Part shown: piece after piece, positions 31,382 through 42,799 of the stretch
Numbering within the stretch: the first letter of the stretch is position 1
Layout of the letters: the number at the start of each line of letters is the position of its first letter
Assembly (NCBI RefSeq): GCF_000512585.2
Contig: NC_089248.1
Coordinates: forward strand, 1-64,000
Origin: Kwoniella bestiolae CBS 10118
Lineage: Eukaryota > Basidiomycota > Tremellomycetes > Tremellales > Cryptococcaceae
Length of the DNA stretch: 64,000 bases
Reading direction: 5' to 3'
The notes under the pieces: generated by a model
Seen by the model: the letters and a program-made list of their open reading frames with translations, nothing else
The model's database searches: none
What the model was told of the DNA's origin: nothing
Position numbers and translations under genes: made by a program

Positions 31382-34300
31382 TCAATCTTCTCGAAGAGTC
31401 TCCCTCGCCAGCGCTCCCGCTAGTCTCAGAACCGCTTCTTCGGGATCATGATCCTCGTTGCGATGCATTGCCGATCTAAGCTCAGTGAATCAGCACAATA
31501 GTCCATCAAGACGGTAAAGATGACAATATCAGAGGACTCACTCCAATCGCGAAATGTACGCTCCGGACATCTCCAAGTCCAACTTTGGTCCTTTGTATAA
31601 ATTGTTTCTTAACATTATCTGCAGGAAGCCATTCCAGTATGGATCTCTCTATGAAGGAATGCGGCATTAGAGATCCGTCCAATGGGTACCTGATCCCAGA
31701 AAGGAAGAAGATTGTCGACAGGAAGATGGGTTAAACCAGGTCTAGGTGAAGACGAATTGATTTACCTTGAGCAAATTCGCATTCCCGACAACTATCAAAA
31801 TCTCCTTTGCCCTCGTGATCGCTACATTGAGCCTGCGAAATTACGAAAGTTGAGCCAGAGTTGCAGATATGATACGCCAACACTCACCGCTTCCTCTCGT
31901 TGAAAAGCCCCATGTTCATCTTCCTATCATCATCCAGGAACCGTTCCCTCGACCTGACACAACTAACGATAGTCACTCTGAACTCGGCACCTTGATAGGT
32001 CTACGGAAGACAAATCACAATGATCAGCGGCTCCACGTCAAAACACAGCTGGAGATTGACAACCAGTCGCTCACTTCCACGTTCCCCACGTCGACCTCGT
32101 GGTATCCCATGGATCGCAATCTCGCACGTAGTCTCCAGACCTGTTCTCGCCAAGGAGTGATCACCGCGATCTGATTTTGCTTGATCCCTAGATCAGCTCC
32201 GAGGAGTGATTCGACTTGATGCACTATAGTCTCGACTTCGCTAGGATTGTACCACGACTGAGCGGAAGGGGAGGTAAGCTTGAACGATCAACCAGATCTG
32301 ATAAACAGTCCAACCGTGATCACCCACTGCGCCCTATGTATTCATTAGCTCAGTCTATCTTTCATTGACACTGTGATCTGGATGATAACTCACTTCATCT
32401 ATCCAGTCTTCCGCACCTTCACATCCCTGGAACAATATAGGTATCTTTGGGTTGGGCAGATCCTTCCACTTGAGTAGATCAACGTTCTTCGCAGCAGGAA
32501 CCAATGTATCATTGTAGAACATAGCCGCGGGAACCATGAGGATGGGTGCAATCGAACGATAATTCTATAAAGGAGGTATTGGTCAGCGGTGTGCACCGTT
32601 CGGCGCTTCAAAGCCATCGAAGGGGTGTTCCACGACCCGTGGAGGGGATACGTAGAGGTAAATACCAATGCACACTCACCTGCACGAGATTAGTAAAAGG
32701 AGCCTCCCAATCTGAGGTATGATGTCCGTTGTCCAGTTTCTGACGGCCCCGAGCGCGTGAATGAGCTGCATAGACTTCCCTCAGGAAAAGACGTTCGAGA
32801 AGTGACACGTCAAGCTCGCCATCCCGAGCTTCTTGAGATGATATTATGGGGCCGACTGTGGAAGAATGAGCATCAGTCATAAAAATGCTGAGGAAGAAAT
32901 GCATTTCAGCTTACGTTGATGCATATCACCACAGAGCACTATCACTGGATCAACAGAACGAAAACCTTCAGGCAGAGGATAAGGTACCACTACTGAGAGA
33001 GGTATCAAGGCTTCTGGTTCTGATGCTTGAGCGGCCTACGCGGATAGAGAGTCTCAGCAGGTATACGTTGTATCTGCAGTATGACAGGAAAAAACAGCTC
33101 ACCTCATCTATCAACAGATGCGTCCAGTGTGGGGGGATATCTCTGATCCTGCTAGAATCAGAGACCCGATGAAACGTTTCCAACATCTCCGACTCTGCCT
33201 TCATCATGGCTATATTCGTTGCATTGGCCGTGGCCAGTACACTAGCATCTTGACAGGTACATATCACCACTCGGTATTTCATCAACTCCGCGAAAGGGGG
33301 TATACTGAAAGCATTCATCCCCGTTGCGGTAGGAGCGACGTAGCAGAAAGGCAGGATCTCACCAGGGACTTCGGCGAACGTTCGACTAGGAAGGTTGAGT
33401 CGAAGTGCAGTCCCTGGTTGGATGATGGATCCCGAAGCAGATGAGGTGGAAGAGGGTACGCATAGTCGACGAGCGATGGTATCAGCAGCTGAATTGGAGG
33501 GAGCACAGATTACGATATTGGAGTCGGGATGAGTTGCGAGGATCTGCAGAGCGGCTTCGACGAGAGTCTTGGTTTTACCTGTTCCAACAATCAGTATACG
33601 AGCGAATGATTGGAAAAGAGAAGGTGACGACTAACCAGTCTACAGGATATGATGCACCTCGTCAGCATTGCAGTGGGCCATGGAGGACTTATAACAAATA
33701 AGAGTACACTCACACCAGGTGGACCACTGATTAGGTATGGCACTTTGTGTTCTCTGAATGTTATAGCACCAATGGCACCCTACAGTCCATCGTCAGACGT
33801 GATTGGAGTACCAGACAAGGGTCACTCACTCTCTGCTCCTCATTCAGACCCGCATCCACCCATCCCAATTGTATCTGAGATTTAACTGATATGTCCGTCC
33901 CTACATGCGTTACCTCTGGGAACAGCCACCGCTGAACAGTCTCCCATCCGATGGCATGCAGCAACCCCAGCGTTCTGACCTATCACGAACATCATCTCAC
34001 AGTTGTCAGCAAGTTGATCTTAACTTGAAGGGGGTTTGGCAACGCAGGGACGGACGATGATATCGAGAAGCCAAACTCACAGCATCCTGCATGTCACAGA
34101 CAGGCTTCACATTCAACAAGAATCTGATCTGACACCGGACTCCAACCTGATCCACCCTGTCGATATCTTCGAGATGATTTGCGATCCCATTCCCACCTCG
34201 CACTCGATCCCCGTCAAGACTTGCCAGATATGGCGACTGCACGTATACCCAACTCTTTACCTTTTCTAGACCAACCACTTCAGCTTCTATCTCATTAGAG

Positions 34301-35140
34301 CTAGCTTGACGCATCTGTTGGTATAAGCCGCGAATGATCATTCTATCACCAACATACAGACGAGGCGAGTCTTCACGGATCCCAGGGACATGTATCCGGA
34401 ATGTGTTCTGAAGGCCTTGAATAGAGGAAGGTTGAATGATGGTAGAAGGGATAGAAGCACGACTCAAGTCTTCAGCCAACGCCGCAAGGTGAAGTGACAA
34501 GAGGTTGGAGAAGTGAGGGGCGTAGGCATCGCCGTGTTGCAGAGGAAGCGGTTTGTCTTTCGATGGGGGAAGAGAGAGTATTGAGGGACATTGTTGACTT
34601 ATGGGCAATGGGTTGGAAAGGTGCTTAGGTGTGAAGATATCGGCTGCGTAGTCTGGGAGTGGGAATGAAGGTGATGGGGGTAGATTGAGCTGATTTGGAG
34701 GTGGTGGTAGTCGTTTGAGCCATTGTGGTGTATACGAAGATGCCTGGATTGGGTATGGGTCGAGGTCAGAGCATTGATGCAGTCGATGGTCATGAGCTTA
34801 CAAATCGATCCAAGGTCTGTCTTTGACCATCCCCAATCACTGTGCCTCCTCGCGGTCCTGTCTGACATATCACTGAAGTTGGGGATGGTGATGGGGTTGC
34901 ACTATATGTGAGTGGTGGGAAGTCTTCGTTTGCTTGACTGATGGGGTGCACAAAAGGAGAAGGAATGAGAAGAGCAGGTGAAGTGGGTTGTTGTTGATAT
35001 TGACGGTGGAGGTTGGTGACATTGGCATTACCATATGGGTGAGGCTGATTCGGGTGAGTAGGAGAGTAGATGGGAGGGACTATATCATGCCATGCAGGAT
35101 GGATGTAAGGATTATGGCTCGGAGGCTGAGAAGATGACAT
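31382..35140 (-). CDS. SF1 RNA helicase, MOV10/SDE3-like
   Basis: Start is at 35140 (MSSSQPPSHNPYIHPAWHD), stop TGA at 31382-31384, with many introns. A Pro-rich N-terminus and an OB-like region (GDRMIIRGLYQQMR) precede the helicase core. Motifs: Walker A reads GPPGTGKTKTL only after splicing through a 4-nt exon (33636-33639); motif Ia APSNSAAD; motif II DEAAQASEPE; motif III CGDMHQLGP; motif IV region QNYRS; motif V TYQGAEFRV; motif VI VAITRAKEILIVVGN. The set fits the Upf1-like SF1B group, closest to MOV10/SDE3/Armitage, helicases linked to RNA silencing and retroelement control. Assignment within the group is by motif impression only. Confidence 0.8.
33636..33639 (-). other. 4-nt microexon encoding part of the helicase P-loop
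   Basis: On the minus strand the order is CCACCTGGT | GTGAGT...TGTAG | ACTG | GTTAGT...ACAG | GTAAAACC. Introns are 33640-33713 (74 nt) and 33579-33635 (57 nt). Joining gives P-P-G-T-G-K-T. Skipping the 4 nt would break both the reading frame and the Walker A motif. Confidence 0.75.
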
Positions 35141-35617
35141 CGCTCATGGTAGATGTTGAGACCAAAGTTTGAAGGACAAGAAGAAGGGGGAAAAGAAGTA
35201 AGGAAAGAAAAAGAGAGATCAACGAATATATCTTATATACCACAAACATCATCTCAACACGACTTCTTTCTATCACACATTGAAGGACAATAGGATCACT
35301 CATTATTCCATTAGTCTGTTCATGGACATCTTTGTTTACGGTATCCCAAACACAAAAGGCAAGATGCATCCATGAGTAAGCGAACAAGTGAGCTGACACC
35401 CAGTCCTTGTGTGCCAAGTATTGTAACAGCCCTCATTACACCACACAGCTGCAGCCGGGCAATAGTGAGACACACGCTCACGAGAGCTGGGAGGATATCT
35501 CACTTGTTCAGCGACCGATTGGAAGAGAGAAAATTACATTCAAGCCTGTTATCTGATACAGTGATAGTTACGAGAGACGAGGAAGAAAAGTTTAACTGTG
35601 GGGGTCTCTAGCATAGC
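35141..35617. other. Intergenic
   Basis: Promoter region of the helicase gene and 3' flank of the next regulator, both on the minus strand. No other gene supported. Confidence 0.4.
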
Positions 35618-38472
35618 TCATTCTCGCAAAGACGTCGATCTATCATTCCTGGGACTTGCAGCACGAGAAGGCCCCCAGCTGGAACCAGCAAGTCCGAGCA
35701 TGTAAGCCAAATCCCAATCTCCACCAGGTTCTACACTCTCAAACGAAAACAGCCCCTCCAAGTCCACCGCTTGATGTATTGATTGAAAAGCCTCACTTGA
35801 AACACCCTTACGACCGGTGCCAGCTTCTGGAACAGCACTGCATGTAGCAGACAAAGCGATGATTATCAGCACACATTCTCGATTGTTAGCCGCTGAAGCG
35901 CTCACCTTGTTAAGCCTGCGACAACGCATAGATCTCTGCAAACTTTTGCCAGATAAGTGGAATTTCTCGTTTCACTTTGGTCTGTTCGCTCGAGTAGGTC
36001 AATCGCAGTGCGGATGTAATGACTCAATACGGCACGATCTCCCAGACAAGGATCGCCCGAAGAAGGCGGCTCCGGATCTGGAGGTAGAATATGGATTCGG
36101 ATCAGGAAAACTGCCGCCTGCGCCAATGACATGGTGATATACTGTTCCGTGAGGTCAGCCTTGTGTTCAATGTCTCGATGTACCGTAGTATAGAGTAGGG
36201 TATGAGTGAACCTACGTCAATAGCATAACTCAGAGACGATTGACCTGAAGAAGACTCCAGGTGAAGCTGAACGATGCCGATGGCCGCCTCAATAGCCAGT
36301 CGAATGTACCGAGTTCTGTCTGCTGAAAGTTCTCGTCTGACTGGATCAACTCGGAGGGCAAGGGTGTTGAGATTCAATCGCAGATGGTTCTGCTGCAGAG
36401 CTGCAAGGGACCGGGATGACCCTAGCTGTAGAGATCGAAGAGAGCCTTTGGAGTTACGAATCGTGGATCAGTGAGCGTCAAAATCGGACATGGGGCAGTG
36501 TCAGCTTGGCGGATGTGACGGCCAACCCACCATTCCAAGTCCATTTTGTGGCCCAGTCATCCAGTCTGTTATTGAGCTCTGTCAAGATCGACAGTATCTC
36601 TTCTCCCGAGCACTGATATCCCCTATCGTTCAATGCTTGACCCGCGGAGATAAGCTGTCGTCCAATCTAATCAGACGCGAGGCTCTGGATTAGCGACGAA
36701 AGCATAGTTTTCGGTCACGATAAAATACACCCACTCTTGACAGCTGCACTAAACTGGCCAAGTAAGCATCTCCTTGGGTCTCTTCGGGAGGGGCATCACG
36801 TCGATTCAGCGACAATTGGAGAAATTGCTCTTCATAATACGATTGACCGGCTGACTGAGGGCGACCGAAGCCAAGGGAAAGTAGACCGTCGAATCTGATC
36901 TCGTTCAGCGTCCGGACTCTTGTTGGGACGGTGCAATGACAGATTGACCCTGCTTGTGACTCGATAAATACTCACGAGTACCACGCCATCCATGTCCTCC
37001 ATTGTGCCAACAGTTTGTCCACTTCCTCTCTTTTTGACACGCTAGCGCTTGTCAGATGTACCCGGTAGAGTCCCAGCCTTGATGCAACCCTAGCCGCATG
37101 ACCTGTCACGACCCAGGGATCAGGCCCTTGCCCGTCCTCTAGCAAACCATATCCTGCAAGTAGGAGAGAAGCCTGAACATCTGCAAGACGATGCTGCTTG
37201 CGGAAGAGGCTAGCGGCGAGGTGTGAATAAGCCAGCTGAGCAATCCTTTTGCAGGATGTATCATCGGAAGACGTAAGATGATTACGGTCTGGATGGAACC
37301 GACGCGCTATGGCAAGGATTGTAGTGAGAAGGTATCCAGAATAGGACTGTAATGCGAGTTGTGATTCGACAGGTGCGATGATGGGTAGGAACTGATGACA
37401 GTTCGCGAAATAACTTGCATGGGGAAGGAGGTACAGTTAGCAGGCTCATCAATGGGTCTTAGCTGTCGCAAGAAACTTACAAGTCCACAAGGGTCAAAGC
37501 TGTATCCATTGTGATGATTCCCAGGCCGACTGGTTCATCATCAAAACTTACTTTCGCCTCAAACACACCACTTGACCCACTCTCTGCCGTATGATCTGGC
37601 TCATGCGGCGCGGGGCTAGTAGGCTGGGAGCTCTCTTTATTCTGCCAGATTCTCGGGTGATGGGTCAGAGGTTGAAAAGGCGCCGTCGAATCACCGGCTA
37701 CACTGGCAAGTCTCGACTCCGGTGAAGTTTTGGATGCAGGGTGTGTGGTACGTCGATTTCCGGATGATGGATCCTGCGATTGCGGTGATAGGCCTATCAA
37801 GGATGGATGATCTGGAAGTGGTGGTAACTGAGATAGAGAATGGACATGAAAATGACTATGATTCGAAGTAACCGGGAAAGCGGAGGTCGGACGTGAAACG
37901 TGCGATTGATACATCGCTGCTGTGAGATTGCCCTGACCAGGATCGATGGGTGGAGATGTCATGGATGGAGGGGCTCTCGGTGCAGGTATGTTAAGATGAT
38001 CCGGATCCGAGGCACTCCCAGGCGGACGATCAGGGTGGATCAATGACGACGAAACGAGGTCTATCCCCTCGAATCTGGCTGTTGATTCTGGTGGACACAT
38101 CATCATTTGCTCCAGCGAACCGATCGAAGGTCCATTCTCTACCGCGACCGATATTGGCAAGGACATGGTATGGTGTGATGGCCCCTGCATTGGATTTGGT
38201 TCGACCATCCCCTTCACTAGACTCTCCACCATCCTCTCCAGTTTCTCTAATCGATCATGGCTCTCATTCAATCTAGCATCCGGTGCATTTCCCCCGAGTA
38301 TACTGGAATACCTTGTTCTCTCAAAATCACACACCTCCTTAACCTTTTGGCATCTCATACATGGTTGTCCCCCCAGACATTTCAGCTTCTTCCGTCGACA
38401 TCGCGTACATGCTAAAGGAGCTCGATGAGTCGGTGGAGACGAACGAGCGACCGAAGATGTGTGTTCAGACAT
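35618..38472 (-). CDS. Zn2Cys6 transcription factor
   Basis: Start is at 38472 (MSEHTSSVARSSPP). Residues 22-48 are a perfect GAL4-type cluster (C-x2-C-x6-C-x5-C-x2-C-x6-C, CTRCRRKKLKC), followed by a linker and a short coiled coil (ESHDRLEKLERMVESLVKGM). A long disordered Ser/Pro/His-rich stretch leads into a fungal-specific regulatory domain: ILAIARRF, AQLAYSHLAASLFRKQHRLADVQASLLLAGYGLLEDG and WVVTGHAARVASRLGLYRVH are typical middle-homology helices. Introns interrupt the last two thirds. The C-terminus reads SPRNDRSTSLRE. It is divergent from the fuconate dehydratase-like gene with 414 bp between starts, so it is a candidate regulator of that catabolic block. Confidence 0.85.
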
Positions 38473-38886
38473 GTTGACCTGTAGGATAACTGCTAAATCG
38501 GGTTCGCCGATGGTCAGAGTTAGAGAGTCAGATGTCTGTAGTGGTATATCGACGACAAGGAGGGCTCAGCGGGCCGAGTGATAACTGTATATAGTTCCTC
38601 AGGATGACAGAAGCTGGTAAGAGTAAGAGGCATTTGTCATTTCCTCGTCATACCTCGGATATCCCGCGTCAGGAGCCGAGCAGCGAGTGTCCTCGTGATG
38701 TTCTTCTGAGCCATAGCGTAATCACCGGAATGATGCCGGCCCAGCATGGTCCACCAGCATTGATGTTTGTGACTTGAGTTGCTGAGGAATGGAATATAAG
38801 ACGGCACTGTAATGATGAGAAAGGCCGATATTCCACCGACACCTGACACATTGGCGCAGAGGACTCTTATACACCATTACTTCACA
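38473..38886. promoter_or_regulatory. Divergent promoter, regulator and fuconate dehydratase-like gene
   Basis: No gene supported. It contains both 5' regions. AGGAATGGAATATAAGACGG, with TATAAG, lies near 38784-38805, about 85 bp before the plus-strand start. Confidence 0.45.
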
Positions 38887-40661
38887 ATGGTAAGTCACTC
38901 ATCAACTGTATTATTCATCCTCTCTGCTGACAAACCCTCAGCCGGATCTGGACCCCACCATAACCGGGTTTACCGTTCGTGATCTTCGGTTCCCAACATC
39001 TCTTGATGCTATTGGGACCGATCCTATGAATAGTGCTGGAGAGAATGCTCTAGGTTATCTTCAATACCAGTGAGTCGGTGCAGACTGGATGGTTTGTGTG
39101 CGCTGAAGAATCACCCCTCTCGGCCAGAACCGACACCGGTCTCATCGGTACCGGAAGCTCTTTCAGCAATGGACAAGGCAATGAGTGAGTCGCATATGGA
39201 TTCCCCCTAACGGCCGTGCATAGTTGACACCCTGCAGAGTACTCTGTGTCGCCGTTCAAGCTCTTGCGCCCAGATTCGTGGGCCAGAAACTTTCAAGCAT
39301 TACCAAAGACTTCCGCGCAACACACCGTGCACTCCTATCTGGTCAGATCCGGTTCATGTCACCGGAGAGAGGTGTGCTTCAGTTAGCCTGCAACGCCGTT
39401 CTCAACGCACTTTGGGATCTGTGGGCAAAGGTTGAAGGCAAGCCTCTCTGGAAGCTAGTCTGCGACATGACGCCAGAGCAGTTCGTCTCGGTCATTGATT
39501 TCCGATATTTGACCGAGGTTATCACTCCAGAAGAAGCTCTTCATATGCTTAAGGAGAAGCAAGACACGAAGAAGCAAAGGATGGATGAGGCTCTGAGGAA
39601 TGAGGCAGTACCGGGTTATAGTACATCAATCGGATGGCTTGGGTTTTGTGAGTCTGGCTGCTACATGTCATGTCTCGACGGGAGCTGAGGTCGGCGGAAC
39701 AGCGGATGAAGAGGTAGCGGCCCGTCTTCGAGCTGCACTGGATCAGGGATTCAAACACTTCAAACTCAAGGTCGGTGTGGATCTGGAAGGCGACTTGAAG
39801 CGCTTGGGTTTGGTACGAAAGATCGCTGGTGACGACGCGGTGATAATGGCAAGTCATTGCGTGCTCCTTTCGTTCCTCACCCCTGTACTGACACTGATAC
39901 GGTACTTAGACCGACGTGAACCAACTATGGGACGTCGATGAAGCTATCGCATACATGCCAAAGCTTGCACAGTTCAATCTGTGGTTTATTGAAGAACCTA
40001 CTTCCCCAGATGATATTCTCGGGCATGCTAAAATCAGATCTGCACTCAAGCCTTATGGCATAGGTGTAGCCACCGGTGAAGTGAGTTGCAACCTTTCCCT
40101 CGCTTTCCCCTTGCTTGTATAACCTCGAACATGCTGAACAATCAACAGCACGTCAACAATCGGGTCATGTTCAAGCAACTACTCCAAGCTCAAGCCATAG
40201 ATGCGGTTCAGTTAGATGCGTTCCGCCTTTCAGGCGTGAACGAGATCTTATCGGTCTTACTGCTCGCAGCCAAATTTGGTGTGCCTGTTGTGCCCCATTC
40301 AGGTGGATGTGGAATGACCGAAGCATGCGCGCACATCTCGACAATCGATTATGTGTTTGTCAGTGGGAAAAAGAGTATCTTGGAGTACACTGATCACCTC
40401 CATGGTATGTTCAGCGCCGTCGATGATACCCTGGCTTCCTGCTAAAATTTCGCCTCTTCAGACGTGTTCGTTAATCCAGCGAAGATGACACCTAATACGG
40501 CTCATCACGTATCTCCAACAGCTTCCGGCTACTCTAGTGACATCAAGGAAGAAGTATTTGAAGAGTTTGAGCATCCCAGTGGTAGCTTTTGGCAGACGGA
40601 TAAAGGAAAAGCAATGGTTGCGGATAAATGGAGGGGTGTTCCAGGCCGACAAACTAGCTAA
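38887..40661 (+). CDS. L-fuconate dehydratase-like enolase-superfamily enzyme
   Basis: The ATG (38887-38889) is immediately followed by a 52-nt intron (38890-38941), so exon 1 encodes only Met; exon 2 starts PDLDPTITGFTV. Conserved features: TDTGLIGTGSSFSNGQGNE; AVLNALWDLWAK; HFKLKVG with the K-x-K catalytic lysines; DVNQLWDVDEA with a metal Asp; FIEEPTSPDD; a third metal ligand in GVATGE; and VPHSGGCGM with the catalytic His. These match fungal and bacterial L-fuconate dehydratase (ENOSF1-like), which removes water from L-fuconate to give 2-keto-3-deoxy-L-fuconate. The C-terminus reads DKWRGVPGRQTS. Other deoxy-sugar acids are possible substrates. Confidence 0.88.
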
Positions 40662-41016
40662 AGCAGTGCAGAACCCCATGTGAAAGATTTTCTACCTTGA
40701 GTAGTTGGATGGCAGTCCTCATGTTTATGCATGTCTTCGTCCATCACAGTCTCAAATCTTTGGTCCATATGCTCAACTTCATCGACGCGAAAAGGATCGT
40801 ATTGGAATCCTCGAATGTACTTGCAGCACCGGCCAGCCCGAACAAACGACCAGTCAGTCGAAAGTCGAAGCACATCTCCCCTCACCTACGGTCCCGCTGA
40901 CCAAAACTTCCTTCATGCTATTTTCTAGCCGCCTGAATCACAGTGCAATCTGTATATTTTGCTAATAATCAAGATTTCATACACGGCTATTGAAGCATAC
41001 AAGTACTGAATCGTGC
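40662..41016. other. Intergenic between convergent genes
   Basis: 3' flanks of the dehydratase (+) and dioxygenase (-). No gene supported. Confidence 0.4.
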
Positions 41017-42288
41017 TCAAGGCATACCCACTCTCCAATCAGATCCTTCGCCGTTGAGACCGTACTTGGTAGAGCTCATATCCTTCACAGTGGTCCTTCG
41101 CATATCTCGCTTGTATTTACCTTCGTAGGTACCACCGGTGGCACGATGCTATAGATGCATCAGCCTATCAGCCAATACACCAATATCTGCAAGAACACTC
41201 ACCATGACAGAAGTATTATCCCAAATGATTAGGTCACCAGGCTGCTCCCAATCAATCGTGACCCGATAATCTGGCTTGTAGACATGTTCGGTAAGCTGTT
41301 TGATCAAAGAGTCCGATTCTTCCTTATCGACTCCTTCTAGATGGTGAACATAGGATGCGAAGTAGAGGTTCTGACCGGATTATGACCATCAGCTCATGTT
41401 AAGTGATGGCACCTGACCTTTGAACTCACCTTCCTTCCCGAACTCTCGTGTAGCTGAACGAGCTTGTGCTTGGACATGGGCAGCTTCTCTACGTCAAGGT
41501 CCTTGAAGTACTCCGGCATAGCCGTCTTCCTGGAGTGGAACAAAGAGTGATATCCGATGAGCGGTTCGAGCTTGGTCTTTAGGTCTTCGGGTAGCTGCTC
41601 GTAAGCAGTACGGGAATCCGAAAACTGAAAGCTCTGTCAGCAAGCTACAAGCAATGCCTCCAAGGACGCACCTCAGTAGCTCCTCCGGTACCTTTGGGCG
41701 GAATTTCGCGGGCAAGTAGCAGGGAATGACCTGCTCGTCGGGCATTAAAGGACGAATCTACGTGGAACAGAGCGTTTGCCTGAACATTGGTTCATATTAG
41801 CGTGGGCATGCCCTCTCGTGTCCAGCTTGCCTACTTTATTACCAATGACGGTCGCATCGGTCATGGCAGCGACCCCATTCGTAACACTGTAAGGTAGATC
41901 CGCTCAGCGAGACACATATCATCGATTGTCCGAAACCATACAGCAAACTTACGGATCAATGTTACCAGCATCAAAAAGCTCCTTGTATGGAAGCCTATGG
42001 GTCCTACCAGCTTGCTGATAAGGTGTCACATCATCGAGATCACCAAAGTACCTGGAGAACTCGATATGAGCTTCGTCAGTCAAACCGGTGTTTCGGATGA
42101 CTACCACTCCATACTATGCGATTTGTGTCAGTGCGACTGTCCTGCTCAGAAGCCAATATACCCACTTTGTCCACGACCTTTCGAATTTCGGCATATTGAG
42201 TGGGGGTTATAGGCTCGGAGAAGTCAATTCCAGACAACTCGCATGCAAAAGTAGGGTGGAGCGGTTTGATTTCGTATGATATGGCCAT
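41017..42288 (-). CDS. TfdA/TauD-family 2-oxoglutarate dioxygenase
   Basis: The start at 42288 (MAISYEIKPLHPTFACELSGIDF) matches the family N-terminus; an in-frame Met at 42357 would add 23 residues without family character. Motifs: YGDL-like SRYFGDLDDVTPY; FHVDSSF with the H-x-D iron ligands; GGATEFSDSRTAYEQLP, typical for this fold; DLIIWDNTSVMHRATGG with the distal His; and MRRTTV with the Arg that binds 2-oxoglutarate. The C-terminus reads SDWRVGMP. Family members cleave taurine, 2,4-D or related compounds by hydroxylation. The exact substrate is unknown. At least five introns. It lies inside the sugar-catabolism block but need not belong to it. Confidence 0.88.
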
Positions 42289-42799
42289 CGTTCCGCGATC
42301 GATAGAATTGGTTGGAGTACAAGTCACTGTCATTGGAACCACGGGAGTGAGTTTCACACCAAGTATCTTAAATACACCCGCAATGGTCGTTTATTCGTGT
42401 CGTCATCCAAATACTCTCGGCTGCTTCCGAGGAGTCGTGAAGCATACTTGTAGTCCTGGTCAGCGTTACAAGACATGACAACAGATATTTCACGACCACG
42501 GAAAGCTCGGGATATCCGCAGCCGGGTGCCGAGCGACCGACTTCTCGTCATGTGATTGTCATATATCAGGTGACATGTTTTGCCGCAATCCTGCATTTGC
42601 ATCTGAGCACTAATTGTTTAAACACCATGCAAGTCGCCTGAAATCAGATCTCGGTATATCCGAGGCAGCCCGTGGGGTCCCAAGGCTAGAGGGTGATCGA
42701 AAACATATATATATATACATTATGCGATCGATGCTGCCGCTCTCCAATCGCTCTTCCACCCCATACACCCATCATAGTGTCCATATAAAGTTTGTCGCT
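42289..42799. promoter_or_regulatory. Divergent promoter, dioxygenase and sugar transporter
   Basis: No gene supported. A TA repeat (ATATATATATATA near 42704-42716) and CATATAAAG at 42782-42790 lie upstream of the transporter start. Confidence 0.45.
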
